DNA of 64,000 nt from Streptomyces olivochromogenes. GTDB taxonomy: Bacteria; Actinomycetota; Actinomycetes; Streptomycetales; Streptomycetaceae. The DNA is taken from contig NZ_KQ948453.1 of assembly GCF_001514115.1 (NCBI RefSeq), forward strand, positions 416,659-480,658, read 5' to 3'. Position 1 is the stretch's first letter. Every line of letters starts with the position of its first letter. The position numbers and the translations under genes are program-made. The notes beneath the pieces were generated by a model. The model searched no databases and was not told the origin of the DNA. It worked only from the letters and a program-made list of their open reading frames with translations. Positions 9,382-17,540 of the stretch are shown piece after piece.

Positions 9382-10047
9382 ATGCTGAACAAGTACGCGC
9401 GTGCATTCTTCACGCGTGTCCTCACACCGTTCGCCGCGTTTCTCATCCGTCGGGGGGTAAGCCCCGACACGGTCACCCTCCTGGGTACGGCCGGAGTCAT
9501 GGCGGGCGCGCTGGTCTTCTACCCCCGGGGGGAGTTCTTCTGGGGCACGATCGTCATCACGCTCTTCGTCTTCTCCGACCTGGTCGACGGAAACATGGCG
9601 CGCCAGCTCGGCCGCTCCAGCCGCTGGGGCGCCTTCCTGGACTCCACGCTCGACCGGGTCGCCGACGGCGCGATCTTCGGCGGTTTCGCGCTCTGGTACG
9701 CGGGCGGCGGCGACAACAACGCCCTGTGCGCCGTCTCGATCTTCTGCCTGGCCAGCGGCCAGGTGGTCTCGTACACCAAGGCCCGTGGCGAGTCGATCGG
9801 TCTGCCCGTCGCCGTGAACGGCCTGGTCGAGCGCGCCGAGCGCCTGGTGATCTCCCTGGTCGCGGCGGGCCTCGCGGGGCTGCACAAGTTCGGGGTGCCC
9901 GGCATCCAGTGGCTGCTGCCCGTCGCGCTGTGGATCGTCGCCGTCGGCAGCCTCGTCACGCTGATCCAGCGCGTCGTCACGGTGCGCCGGGAGTCCGCGG
10001 AGGCGGACGCCGCGGCCGCGGCGCAGAACAGCGGGGCCACGTCGTGA
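9382..10047 (+). CDS. pgsA: phosphatidylinositol phosphate synthase (CDP-alcohol phosphotransferase)
   Basis: 221 aa. Joins CDP-diacylglycerol and inositol-1-phosphate in the cytoplasmic membrane, the first step toward phosphatidylinositol and its mannosides in actinobacteria. The full family motif is present: D66-x2-D69-G70-x2-A73-R74-x8-G83-x3-D87-x3-D91. Hydrophobic helices fill most of the rest. I chose the ATG at 9382 (MLNKYARAFF) with GGGAAGG just before it, because known homologues begin near here. An in-frame ATG at 9325 would overlap a -10-like TACGAT. The stop overlaps the next start (GTGA). The choice of PIP synthase over phosphatidylglycerophosphate synthase rests on the adjacent acyltransferase and pimA. 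Confidence 0.9.
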   Translation: MLNKYARAFFTRVLTPFAAFLIRRGVSPDTVTLLGTAGVMAGALVFYPRGEFFWGTIVITLFVFSDLVDGNMARQLGRSSRWGAFLDSTLDRVADGAIFGGFALWYAGGGDNNALCAVSIFCLASGQVVSYTKARGESIGLPVAVNGLVERAERLVISLVAAGLAGLHKFGVPGIQWLLPVALWIVAVGSLVTLIQRVVTVRRESAEADAAAAAQNSGATS

Positions 10048-11048
10048 CCGGTTTCCAGGAGAGGCTGGTGGACGGGGCGTACGCGCTCGGCTGGAGCACC
10101 GTCAAGAAGCTTCCGGAGCCGGTCGCGGCGCGCCTGGGCCGTACGATCGCGGACATCGCCTGGAAGCGGCGCGGCAAGGGCGTACAACGGCTGGAGAGCA
10201 ACTACGCGCGCGTGCTGCCCGACGCGACCCCGGAGCGGCTCGCCGAGCTCTCCCGGGCGGGCATGCGCTCGTACCTGCGCTACTGGATGGAGTCCTTCCG
10301 CCTCCCCGCCTGGAGCAAGGAACGTGTGCGGACGGGCTTCGACTGCAAGGACGTGCACCATCTGACGGACGCGCTCGCCTCCGACCAGGGCGTCATCCTG
10401 GCCCTGCCGCACATGGGCAACTGGGACCTCGCCGGCGCCTGGGTCACCACCAAGCTGGAGACCCCGTTCACGACCGTCGCCGAGCGCCTCAAGCCGGAGT
10501 CGCTGTACGACCGTTTCGTCGCCTATCGCGAAGGCCTCGGCATGGAGGTCCTGCCGCACAGCGGCGGCACCGCGTTCGGCACGCTGGCCCGGCGGCTGCG
10601 GGACGGCGGACTGATCTGCCTGGTCGCCGAGCGTGATCTGTCGGCCTCGGGCGTCGAGGTGGAGTTCTTCGGCGAGACGACCCGGATGCCCGCGGGCCCG
10701 GCGCTGCTCGCCCAGCAGACCGGCGCCGTCCTTCTGCCGGTCACGCTCTGGTACGACGAGTCACCCGTGATGCAGGGCCGTGTGCATCCCCCCGTCGAGG
10801 TCCCCGAGACAGGCACCCGGGCCGAGAAGACGTCTGTCATGACACAGGCGCTGGCCGACGCCTTCGCCACGGGTATCGCCGAACATCCGGAGGACTGGCA
10901 CATGCTGCAGCGCTTGTGGCTCAAGGACCTCGATCCCGGGAAGGATCCCGACAACAGGGATTCCGGCAGCGGAAATCCTGACAACAAGGATCATGACAAC
11001 AAGGATCCTGACAACGCCCAGAAGGATTCCGAGAAGAGGGCCCCGTGA
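10044..11048 (+). CDS. phosphatidylinositol mannoside acyltransferase (PatA-like)
   Basis: 334 aa from the GTG at 10044, overlapping the pgsA stop by 4 bp. It belongs to the lysophospholipid/LpxL-like acyltransferase family, with the catalytic HMGNWD motif (H123...D128). In mycobacteria the equivalent enzyme acylates the mannose of PIM at the membrane. The order pgsA-acyltransferase-pimA supports the same role here. The last 37 residues are an unusual charged tail built from DPDN/NPDNKD-like repeats, encoded by imperfect GACAACAAGGAT-type units. This tail is outside the catalytic fold and is probably disordered. The stop overlaps the next start (GTGA). Confidence 0.88.
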   Translation: MTGFQERLVDGAYALGWSTVKKLPEPVAARLGRTIADIAWKRRGKGVQRLESNYARVLPDATPERLAELSRAGMRSYLRYWMESFRLPAWSKERVRTGFDCKDVHHLTDALASDQGVILALPHMGNWDLAGAWVTTKLETPFTTVAERLKPESLYDRFVAYREGLGMEVLPHSGGTAFGTLARRLRDGGLICLVAERDLSASGVEVEFFGETTRMPAGPALLAQQTGAVLLPVTLWYDESPVMQGRVHPPVEVPETGTRAEKTSVMTQALADAFATGIAEHPEDWHMLQRLWLKDLDPGKDPDNRDSGSGNPDNKDHDNKDPDNAQKDSEKRAP

Positions 11049-12205
11049 GGATCGGCATCGTCTGCCCCTACTCCTGGGACGTGCCGGGCGGCGTCCAGTT
11101 CCACATCCGTGACCTGGCCGAACACCTCATCCGCCGCGGGCACGAGGTCTCCGTGCTCGCCCCCGCGGACGACGAGACACCGCTGCCGCCGTACGTCGTC
11201 TCGGCGGGCCGCGCGGTCCCGGTGCCCTACAACGGCTCCGTGGCGCGCCTGAACTTCGGCTTCCTGTCGGCGGCCCGGGTGCGGCGCTGGCTGCACGACG
11301 GCACCTTCGACGTGATCCACATCCACGAGCCGGCCTCGCCCTCGCTCGGCCTGCTCGCGTGCTGGGCCGCGCAGGGCCCCATCGTCGCCACCTTCCACAC
11401 CTCCAACCCGCGCTCCCGGGCCATGGTCGCCGCGTACTCGATCCTCCAGGCGGCCCTGGAGAAGATCAGCGCGCGGATCGCGGTGAGCGAGTACGCCCGC
11501 CGTACCCTCGTCGAGCACCTGGGCGGCGACGCGGTCGTCATCCCGAACGGCGTCGACGTCGACTTCTTCGCCCGCGCCAAGCCCAAGCCCGAGTGGCAGG
11601 GCGACACCCTCGGCTTCATGGGCCGCATCGACGAGCCCCGCAAGGGCCTGCCCGTCCTCATGAAGGCCCTGCCCAAGATCCTCGCCGAGCGTCCGGGGAC
11701 CCGGCTCCTGGTCGCCGGACGCGGTGACGAGGAGGAGGCCGTCGAGTCCCTGCCGGCCGAGATGCGCTCGCGGGTCGAGTTCCTCGGCATGGTCAGCGAC
11801 GAGGACAAGGCCCGCTTCCTGCGCAGCGTCGACGTGTACGTGGCGCCCAACACCGGCGGCGAGAGCTTCGGCATCATCCTCGTGGAGGCGATGTCGGCGG
11901 GCGCACCGGTGCTGGCCTCCGACCTCGACGCCTTCGCGCAGGTCCTCGACCAGGGCGCGGCCGGTGAACTCTTCGCCAACGAAGACGCGGACGACCTGGC
12001 CGCCGCGGCCCTGCGGCTGCTCGGCGACCCCGAGCGCCGGGCCGAGCTCCGCGCGCGGGGCAGCGCCCACGTACGGCGCTTCGACTGGTCGACCGTCGGC
12101 GCGGACATCCTGTCCGTCTACGAGACGGTGACGGACGGTGCGGCGGCGGTCGCCACGGACGAACGGACGGGTCTGCGGGCGAGGTTCGGACTGGCCCGGG
12201 ACTGA
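11045..12205 (+). CDS. pimA: phosphatidylinositol alpha-mannosyltransferase
   Basis: 386 aa GT4-family glycosyltransferase that transfers mannose from GDP-mannose to phosphatidylinositol at the inner face of the membrane, starting PIM synthesis. Visible features are the GG turn at 15-16 (DVPGGVQFH), His118 in TFHTS (equivalent to the catalytic histidine of mycobacterial PimA), and the E273-x7-E281 nucleotide-sugar motif in GESFGIILVEAMSAG. Start GTG 11045 overlaps the acyltransferase stop, giving a tight three-gene lipid cassette. The last 20 or so residues are variable. A decayed SUMF1 gene begins immediately downstream. Confidence 0.93.
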   Translation: MRIGIVCPYSWDVPGGVQFHIRDLAEHLIRRGHEVSVLAPADDETPLPPYVVSAGRAVPVPYNGSVARLNFGFLSAARVRRWLHDGTFDVIHIHEPASPSLGLLACWAAQGPIVATFHTSNPRSRAMVAAYSILQAALEKISARIAVSEYARRTLVEHLGGDAVVIPNGVDVDFFARAKPKPEWQGDTLGFMGRIDEPRKGLPVLMKALPKILAERPGTRLLVAGRGDEEEAVESLPAEMRSRVEFLGMVSDEDKARFLRSVDVYVAPNTGGESFGIILVEAMSAGAPVLASDLDAFAQVLDQGAAGELFANEDADDLAAAALRLLGDPERRAELRARGSAHVRRFDWSTVGADILSVYETVTDGAAAVATDERTGLRARFGLARD

Positions 12206-12206
12206 G

Positions 12207-12575
12207 CGCCCACCGGGGCGGAGTGGGAGTACGCGGCGAGCGGTGGCTCGGCAGGCCGCCGCTACCAGCTGGGGAGATGAGTTCGTCCCCGTCGGCCAGG
12301 AGCGCGTGAACACCTGGCAGGGTGACTTCCCCCCCGGGTCAGCACCCGCCCCGGCGGCCGTACGGGAACCGTCCCGGTGGACTCCTGCGAGCCCAACGGC
12401 TTCGGCCCGCACAGCACTTCGGGAACGTGTGGGGGTGGTGCGCGGACGCCTTCACCGCGCCCTCCGGGACCTCGGTCGAGACCTCGGCGACGGACCCCGC
12501 CGAGCGGGTCGTCCGCGGGGGCTCCTCCGCCCGGCACGGTGGTTTCCGTTGCGTCTGGGACGTGGGGGAGGGGTG
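12207..12575 (+). pseudogene. remnant of a formylglycine-generating enzyme (SUMF1/FGE-sulfatase) gene
   Basis: Translating across three frames recovers the ordered signatures of this family. From 12209: PTGAEWEYAASGGSAGRRY. From 12270, after a one-base insertion: WGDEFVPVGQERVNTWQGD. From 12362, back in the first frame: TGTVPVDSCEPNGFG. From 12421, in the third frame: GNVWGWCADAF, then RVVRGGSSARH joined directly to GGFRC. Intact enzymes oxidise a sulfatase cysteine to formylglycine. Here the N-terminal half is absent, at least three frameshifts are present, and the segment between RGGS and GFR has been deleted. It cannot encode an active enzyme. It begins right after the pimA stop. No sulfatase gene is visible in the window. 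Confidence 0.8.
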
Positions 12576-12587
12576 CGCACACCCGGG

Positions 12588-12593
12588 TAGCCT
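12588..12593 (+). promoter_or_regulatory. candidate -10 element (TAGCCT) for a leaderless mRNA
   Basis: TAGCCT ends 8 nt before the GTG at 12602. There is no Shine-Dalgarno sequence before that start. Confidence 0.3.
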
Positions 12594-12601
12594 TGCCGCC
12601 C

Positions 12602-13147
12602 GTGACCGCAACCCTCATCTGGATCCTCGTCGGCCTCGTCGCGATCGGCCTCTACCTGAGCTGGACCGCGGGGCGTCTCGACCGGCTGCACGCCCGGATC
12701 GACGCCGCCCGTGCCGCGCTCGACGCGCAGTTGTTGCGCCGTGCCTCGGTCGCCCAGGAGCTGGCGACCTCCGGGGTGCTCGATCCCGCCGCCTCGATCG
12801 TGCTCTACGAGGCCGCGCATGCCGCGCGGCAGGCGGAGGAGGAGCAGCGCGAGGTGGCCGAGAGCGACCTCAGCCAGGCCCTGCGGGCCGTCTTCGGAGA
12901 GGTGCAGCAGGTGGAGGCGGTGCGGGAGGCGCCTGGTGGGGACGCGGCGGCGACCGAGCTGGCGCAGGCGGTGCGGAGGGTGCCGATGGCTCGGCGGTTC
13001 CACAACGACGCGGTGCGTGCCGCCCGCGCTCTTCGTCGCCACCGCAAGGTTCGCTGGTTCCGCCTCGCCGGCCATGCGCCCTTCCCCATGGCCTTCGAAA
13101 TGGACGACGAGCCTCCCATCGCGCTGGCGGACCGTCCCACGACCTGA
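12602..13147 (+). CDS. small membrane-anchored LemA-like protein
   Basis: 181 aa from the GTG at 12602 (MTATLIWILVGLVAIGLYL). One N-terminal transmembrane helix (about 4-22) is followed by a long alpha-helical part with DRLHARIDAARAALDAQLLRR and, near the C-terminus, ARRFHNDAVRAARALRRHRK and a hydrophobic HAPFPMAFEMDD. The helix order and the FHNDAV motif resemble LemA-type proteins. A similar segment is, as I recall, fused to a NUDIX domain in the mycobacterial pim locus. The function is unknown. The longer open frame to the left reads through the SUMF1 remnant and is not used. No Shine-Dalgarno is seen. A TAGCCT hexamer suggests a leaderless transcript. Confidence 0.78.
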   Translation: MTATLIWILVGLVAIGLYLSWTAGRLDRLHARIDAARAALDAQLLRRASVAQELATSGVLDPAASIVLYEAAHAARQAEEEQREVAESDLSQALRAVFGEVQQVEAVREAPGGDAAATELAQAVRRVPMARRFHNDAVRAARALRRHRKVRWFRLAGHAPFPMAFEMDDEPPIALADRPTT

Positions 13148-13191
13148 GGACGGAGGTCCCTTCCGGCCGCGGGTGGGTGCGTGTTCGCTCC

Positions 13192-13474
13192 GGGGCTGCG
13201 CCCCGAATCCCCGCCTGCCCGGTGGCTGTTCGGCTCCGGCCCGGTGGGGGCTGGTCGCGCAGTTCCCCGCGCCCCTGGGGCGGGGCTGCGCCCCGATCTG
13301 TCGCCTGCCTGTTGTCTTTTGGCTGACGGCCGGTGGGGGCTGGTCGCGCAGTTCCTCGCGCCCCTGGGGCGGGGCTTCGCCCCGCATCCCCCGCCTACCC
13401 GGAGTCGTTTGGCTGCGGGCCGGTGGGGGCTGGTCGCGCAGTTCCTCGCGCCCCTGGGGCGGGGCTTCGCCCCG
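13192..13474. repeat. tandem array of three ~90-bp units of a dispersed Streptomyces repeat
   Basis: Cores at 13243-13295, 13332-13384 and 13422-13474 are almost identical (GGTGGGGGCTGGTCGCGCAG, then a TTCC.CGCGCCCCTGGGGC element ending GCCCCG). They are spaced 89-90 bp apart with related linkers. A partial unit starts at 13192. The end of each unit can fold back on itself. Single copies occur at 4961-5002 and 30221-30274. The stretch 13148-13708 contains no gene. Confidence 0.8.
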
Positions 13475-13511
13475 CGTGCCCTGCCCCAGGAGGGGCGCTG
13501 TGCGCGTCTTT

Positions 13512-13610
13512 CAGCCTGGCCGGCGTTTGAGGGCGAGGGTGTTCAGGCCGAGGCGGGGGGCTGGGGGCGGAGCCCCCGGGGATGGGACGGGTAGGGGCGG
13601 CGGGGGCGAA
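13512..13610. repeat. second dispersed repeat module with hairpin
   Basis: The stretch from CAGCCTGGCCGGCGTTTGAG to GGGGCGGCGGGGGCG includes the hairpin GGGGGCGGAGCCCCC. Bases 13555-13608 are nearly identical to the reverse complement of 30139-30193 after hisS, so the two repeat modules are arranged differently at the two sites. Confidence 0.7.
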
Positions 13611-13643
13611 AAGGATCCACCGGCTCCCCATTGGCCCTTGCTG

Positions 13644-13655
13644 TGGACTGGTCCA
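13644..13655. promoter_or_regulatory. candidate pdxS operator, TGGAC-N2-GTCCA
   Basis: A 12-bp palindrome (TGGACTGGTCCA) lies 53 bp before the pdxS start, in the only non-repeat part of the upstream region. PdxR, a MocR/GntR-type regulator, is the known controller of pdxST in several Gram-positive bacteria. Whether this is its site here is inferred from position only. Confidence 0.35.
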
Positions 13656-13708
13656 TTCACGTTTCCTCGGTGCTGCAGAAACCCTCTTTCACCGAGTGAG
13701 GTCAACCC

Positions 13709-14623
13709 GTGTCCAGCACGCTCTCCAACACCGCCGAGAACACCGCAACCGGCACCGCCCGCGTCAAGCGCGGAATGGCCGAGCAGCTCAAGGGCGGTGT
13801 GATCATGGACGTGGTCAACGCCGAGCAGGCGAAGATCGCCGAGGACGCCGGCGCCGTGGCCGTCATGGCCCTGGAGCGGGTGCCCGCCGACATCCGCAAG
13901 GACGGCGGCGTGGCCCGTATGTCGGACCCGAACATGATCGAGGAGATCATCGACGCGGTCTCCATCCCCGTCATGGCCAAGTCCCGCATCGGCCACTTCG
14001 TCGAGGCCCAGGTCCTCCAGTCCCTCGGCGTCGACTACATCGACGAGTCCGAGGTCCTCACCCCGGCCGACGAGGTCAACCACTCCGACAAGTGGGCCTT
14101 CACGACCCCCTTCGTCTGCGGTGCGACCAACCTGGGCGAGGCCCTGCGCCGCATCGCCGAGGGCGCCGCCATGATCCGCTCCAAGGGCGAGGCAGGCACC
14201 GGCAACGTCGTCGAGGCCGTCCGTCACCTGCGCCAGATCAAGAACGAGATCGCCCGTCTGCGCGGCTTCGACAACAACGAGCTGTACGCCGCCGCCAAGG
14301 ACTTGCGCGCCCCGTACGAGCTGGTCAAGGAGGTCGCCGAGCTCGGCAAGCTCCCGGTCGTGCTGTTCTCCGCCGGTGGTGTCGCGACCCCCGCCGACGC
14401 CGCTCTCATGCGTCAGCTCGGCGCCGAGGGCGTCTTCGTGGGCTCCGGCATCTTCAAGTCCGGCGACCCGGCCAAGCGCGCCGCCGCCATCGTGAAGGCG
14501 ACCACCTTCTACGACGACCCGAAGATCATCGCGGACGCCTCCCGCAACCTGGGCGAGGCCATGGTCGGCATCAACTGCGACACCCTCCCCGAGACCGAGC
14601 GCTACGCCAACCGCGGCTGGTAA
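13709..14623 (+). CDS. pdxS: pyridoxal 5'-phosphate synthase subunit PdxS
   Basis: 304 aa. The synthase subunit condenses ribose-5-phosphate, glyceraldehyde-3-phosphate and ammonia into PLP. The TIM-barrel sequence is almost invariant: [48 protein letters not shown], and the phosphate loops [12 protein letters not shown] and [12 protein letters not shown]. Ammonia comes from PdxT, encoded next with a 39-nt gap. Start GTG 13709 with GAGTGAGG upstream gives the usual length. The gene follows a repeat array and is probably transcribed from its own promoter, with the TGGACTGGTCCA palindrome nearby. Confidence 0.97.
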   Translation: MSSTLSNTAENTATGTARVKRGMAEQLKGGVIMDVVNAEQAKIAEDAGAVAVMALERVPADIRKDGGVARMSDPNMIEEIIDAVSIPVMAKSRIGHFVEAQVLQSLGVDYIDESEVLTPADEVNHSDKWAFTTPFVCGATNLGEALRRIAEGAAMIRSKGEAGTGNVVEAVRHLRQIKNEIARLRGFDNNELYAAAKDLRAPYELVKEVAELGKLPVVLFSAGGVATPADAALMRQLGAEGVFVGSGIFKSGDPAKRAAAIVKATTFYDDPKIIADASRNLGEAMVGINCDTLPETERYANRGW

Positions 14624-14662
14624 GAGACCGGACACACGAGACCGGACAAAGGCATCACGTAC

Positions 14663-15271
14663 ATGACTGACGCACCTGTCATAGGCGTCCTGGCACTCCA
14701 GGGCGACGTACGGGAGCACCTCATCGCCCTGGCCGCGGCCGACGCCGTGGCCAGGCCGGTGCGGCGTCCCGAGGAGCTCGCCGAGGTGGACGGCCTGGTC
14801 ATCCCCGGCGGCGAGTCCACCACCATCTCCAAACTTGCCGTCCTGTTCGGATTGATGGAGCCCCTCCGCGCCCGCGTGCGCGCGGGAATGCCCGTCTACG
14901 GCACCTGCGCGGGCATGATCATGCTCGCCGACAAGATCCTCGACCCGCGCTCGGGCCAGGAGACGATCGGCGGCATCGACATGATCGTGCGCCGCAACGC
15001 CTTCGGACGTCAGAACGAGTCCTTCGAAGCGGCGGTCGACGTCCGGGGCGTCGAGGGCGATCCTGTAGAGGGCGTCTTCATCCGCGCCCCCTGGGTCGAG
15101 TCCGTGGGCGCCGCGGCCGAAGTGCTCGCCGAGCACGAGGGCCACATCGTCGCCGTACGTCAGGGCACCGCGCTCGCCACGTCGTTCCACCCGGAACTGA
15201 CCGGCGACCACCGCGTGCACGGCCTGTTCGTCGACATGGTGCGCGCGAACCGGATACCGGAGTCCTTGTAG
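14663..15271 (+). CDS. pdxT: pyridoxal 5'-phosphate synthase glutaminase subunit PdxT
   Basis: 202 aa class I glutaminase that supplies ammonia to PdxS in a PdxS12-PdxT12 assembly. The nucleophile Cys82 is in GTCAGM, with His176 and Glu178 in SFHPE. The oxyanion segment GGESTTISK (49-57) and the RAPW motif near 141-144 are also present. It follows pdxS as an operon. A 23-nt perfect hairpin starts at the last base of the stop codon. Confidence 0.97.
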   Translation: MTDAPVIGVLALQGDVREHLIALAAADAVARPVRRPEELAEVDGLVIPGGESTTISKLAVLFGLMEPLRARVRAGMPVYGTCAGMIMLADKILDPRSGQETIGGIDMIVRRNAFGRQNESFEAAVDVRGVEGDPVEGVFIRAPWVESVGAAAEVLAEHEGHIVAVRQGTALATSFHPELTGDHRVHGLFVDMVRANRIPESL

Positions 15272-15293
15272 GATCTGGGGGTCCCCCAGATCC
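15271..15293. terminator. hairpin at the end of pdxT
   Basis: GGATCTGGGGG-T-CCCCCAGATCC, an almost uninterrupted inverted repeat without a T run. It may end the pdxST transcript or protect its 3' end before yebC. Confidence 0.5.
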
Positions 15294-15345
15294 TCAAGGT
15301 CCGGGGGAGTTCGTACAGGATGGGTTACGCGAAGGAGACAGGCAG

Positions 15346-16098
15346 ATGTCCGGCCACTCTAAATGGGCTACGACGAAGCACAAGAAGGCCGTGATCGACG
15401 CCAAGCGCGGCAAGCTCTTCGCGAAGATGATCAAGAATATCGAGGTCGCCGCCCGCACCGGTGGCGCCGACCCGGGCGGTAACCCGACGCTGTTCGACGC
15501 CATCCAGAAGGCCAAGAAGAGCTCGGTCCCGAACAAGAACATCGACTCGGCGGTCAAGCGCGGCGCCGGTCTCGAGGCCGGTGGCGCCGACTACGAGACG
15601 ATCATGTACGAGGGTTACGGGCCGAACGGCGTCGCGGTGCTCATCGAGTGCCTCACCGACAACCGCAACCGCGCCGCCTCGGACGTCCGCGTCGCCATGA
15701 CGCGCAACGGCGGCAACATGGCCGACCCGGGCTCCGTCTCGTACCTCTTCAACCGCAAGGGCGTCGTCATCGTCCCCAAGGGCGAGCTGACCGAGGACGA
15801 CGTCCTGGGTGCCGTGCTCGAGGCGGGTGCCGAAGAGGTCAACGACCTCGGCGAGTCCTTCGAGGTCATCTCCGAGGCCACCGACCTGGTCGCGGTCCGC
15901 ACGGCCCTCCAGGACGCCGGCGTCGACTACGACTCCGCCGAGGCCAACTTCGTCCCGACCATGCAGGTCGAGCTCGACGAAGAGGGCGCCCGGAAGATCT
16001 TCAAGCTGATCGACGCCCTGGAGGACAGCGACGACGTGCAGAACGTCTTCGCCAACTTCGACGTGAGCGACGACGTGATGGCCAAGGTCGACGCCTGA
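15346..16098 (+). CDS. yebC: YebC/PmpR family protein
   Basis: 250 aa, the usual family length, with the family N-terminus [20 protein letters not shown] and [13 protein letters not shown]. The ATG at 15346 has AAGGAG at a good distance. Family members were first described as transcription regulators. Some recent work, as I recall, links them to relief of ribosome stalling at proline stretches. The position immediately before ruvCAB is conserved in many bacteria. Three alpha/beta domains are expected. The C-terminus is acidic. Nothing in the sequence is unusual. Confidence 0.95.
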   Translation: MSGHSKWATTKHKKAVIDAKRGKLFAKMIKNIEVAARTGGADPGGNPTLFDAIQKAKKSSVPNKNIDSAVKRGAGLEAGGADYETIMYEGYGPNGVAVLIECLTDNRNRAASDVRVAMTRNGGNMADPGSVSYLFNRKGVVIVPKGELTEDDVLGAVLEAGAEEVNDLGESFEVISEATDLVAVRTALQDAGVDYDSAEANFVPTMQVELDEEGARKIFKLIDALEDSDDVQNVFANFDVSDDVMAKVDA

Positions 16099-16233
16099 GG
16101 CACGCGACAGTCGAACGGGCCGACGGGACACACCCCGTCGGCCCGTCGCTTTGTCAGTGGCACCCGATAGCCTGCTCGAACTGTGGGGGTACCTCCCAGC
16201 GGTGGCCGGGGAGATCGAAGGAGGGGGTTTGGG

Positions 16234-16815
16234 GTGCGGGTGCTGGGCGTTGACCCGGGACTGACCCGATGCGGTGTCGGGGTGGTCGAAGGAGTCGCGG
16301 GCCGACCCCTGACCATGCGCGGCGTCGGGGTCGTACGCACTCCGGCGGACGCCGAGTTGGGCCTGCGCCTCGTCGCCATCGAGCAGGGCATCGAGCAGTG
16401 GCTCGACGAGTACGAGCCCGAAGTCGTCGCCGTGGAGCGGGTGTTCAGCCAGCACAACGTGCGGACGGTGATGGGCACGGCCCAGGCCAGCGCCGTAGCC
16501 ATGCTCTGCGCCGCGCGCCGCGGCCTGACGGTCGCCCTGCACACCCCGAGCGAGGTCAAGGCCGCCGTCACCGGCAGCGGACGCGCGGACAAGGCCCAGG
16601 TGGGTGCCATGGTCACCAGGCTGCTCAGGCTCGACGCGCCGCCCAGGCCCGCCGACGCGGCGGACGCCCTCGCCCTCGCCATCTGTCACATCTGGCGCGC
16701 CCCCGCGCAGAACCGGCTCCAGCAGGCCGTCGCGCAGAACCGACTCCAGCAAGCCGCTGCCCTGCACGCGTCGAAACCCGCTTCGCACCACGCTTCGAAA
16801 GGCCGTACCGCATGA
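16234..16815 (+). CDS. ruvC: crossover junction endodeoxyribonuclease RuvC
   Basis: 193 aa. Cuts Holliday junctions during recombination, in concert with RuvAB. The four catalytic acids are in place: D7 (GVDPGL), E68 (VERVF), D141 and D144 ([11 protein letters not shown]). The GTG at 16234 has a near-perfect AAGGAGG 9 nt upstream. A longer frame from 16183 lacks this. The C-terminus carries an extra tail with a tandem peptide repeat (AQNRLQQA twice) and ends in a basic stretch. The last codons overlap the ruvA start (ATGA). Confidence 0.96.
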   Translation: MRVLGVDPGLTRCGVGVVEGVAGRPLTMRGVGVVRTPADAELGLRLVAIEQGIEQWLDEYEPEVVAVERVFSQHNVRTVMGTAQASAVAMLCAARRGLTVALHTPSEVKAAVTGSGRADKAQVGAMVTRLLRLDAPPRPADAADALALAICHIWRAPAQNRLQQAVAQNRLQQAAALHASKPASHHASKGRTA

Positions 16816-17420
16816 TCGCCTTCGTCAGCGGCCCGGTCGCCGCCCTCGCCCCGGACTCCGCGGTCGTCGAGGTCGGCGGCATCGGCATCGCCGTCCAGTG
16901 CTCACCCAATACGCTCTCCGGGCTCCGGATGGGACAGCAGACCAAGCTCGCCACCTCCCTCGTCGTGCGCGAGGACTCCCTGACGCTGTACGGCTTCGCC
17001 GACGACGACGAGCGCGGAACCTTCGAGCTGCTCCAGACCGCCAGCGGTGTCGGCCCACGCCTCGCGCAGGCCATGCTCGCCACGCACTCGCCCGACACCC
17101 TGCGCCGCGCGATCGCCACGGGTGACGAGAAGACGCTCACGGCCGTACCCGGCATCGGCAAGAGGGGAGCCCAGAAGCTCCTGCTGGAGCTCAAGGACCG
17201 GCTCGGCGAGCCCCTCGGCACGAGCACCGGCATCGGCGCCCCGGTCAGCACCGGGTGGCGCGACCAGCTGCACGCCGCGCTGATCGGCCTCGGGTACGCG
17301 ACGCGTGAGGCCGACGAGGCCGTCTCCGCCGTCGCCCCGCAGGCCGAGGCCGCCGAGGGCACACCCCAGGTGGGCCGGCTGCTCAAGGCCGCCCTCCAGA
17401 CCCTCAACCGCGCCCGCTGA
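16812..17420 (+). CDS. ruvA: Holliday junction branch-migration protein RuvA
   Basis: 202 aa. Binds four-way junctions as a tetramer and loads RuvB. Domain I is an OB fold ([23 protein letters not shown]). Domain II carries two helix-hairpin-helix motifs ([14 protein letters not shown] and [16 protein letters not shown]). A flexible linker is followed by the C-terminal domain III ([20 protein letters not shown]) that contacts RuvB. The start overlaps the ruvC stop by 4 bp. A 120-bp gap separates it from ruvB. Confidence 0.97.
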   Translation: MIAFVSGPVAALAPDSAVVEVGGIGIAVQCSPNTLSGLRMGQQTKLATSLVVREDSLTLYGFADDDERGTFELLQTASGVGPRLAQAMLATHSPDTLRRAIATGDEKTLTAVPGIGKRGAQKLLLELKDRLGEPLGTSTGIGAPVSTGWRDQLHAALIGLGYATREADEAVSAVAPQAEAAEGTPQVGRLLKAALQTLNRAR

Positions 17421-17540
17421 ACCACCGGCCGCCCCACCACCAGACCGCGAGGCACACATGCACGCTGTGTCTTCCCGGGTAGCGCCCCCGGACCCCCGGC
17501 CGGATGACACAGCCGGCATGCCACGGCTAGGAGAACTTCA

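Noticed and set aside
13192..13474. CRISPR array
   Set aside because: The units are too long and the spacers resemble one another. No cas genes are near.
13181..13802. Open frames across the tandem repeats before pdxS
   Set aside because: The peptides simply repeat the DNA unit (GAGRAVPRAPGAGLRP) and have no independent support.
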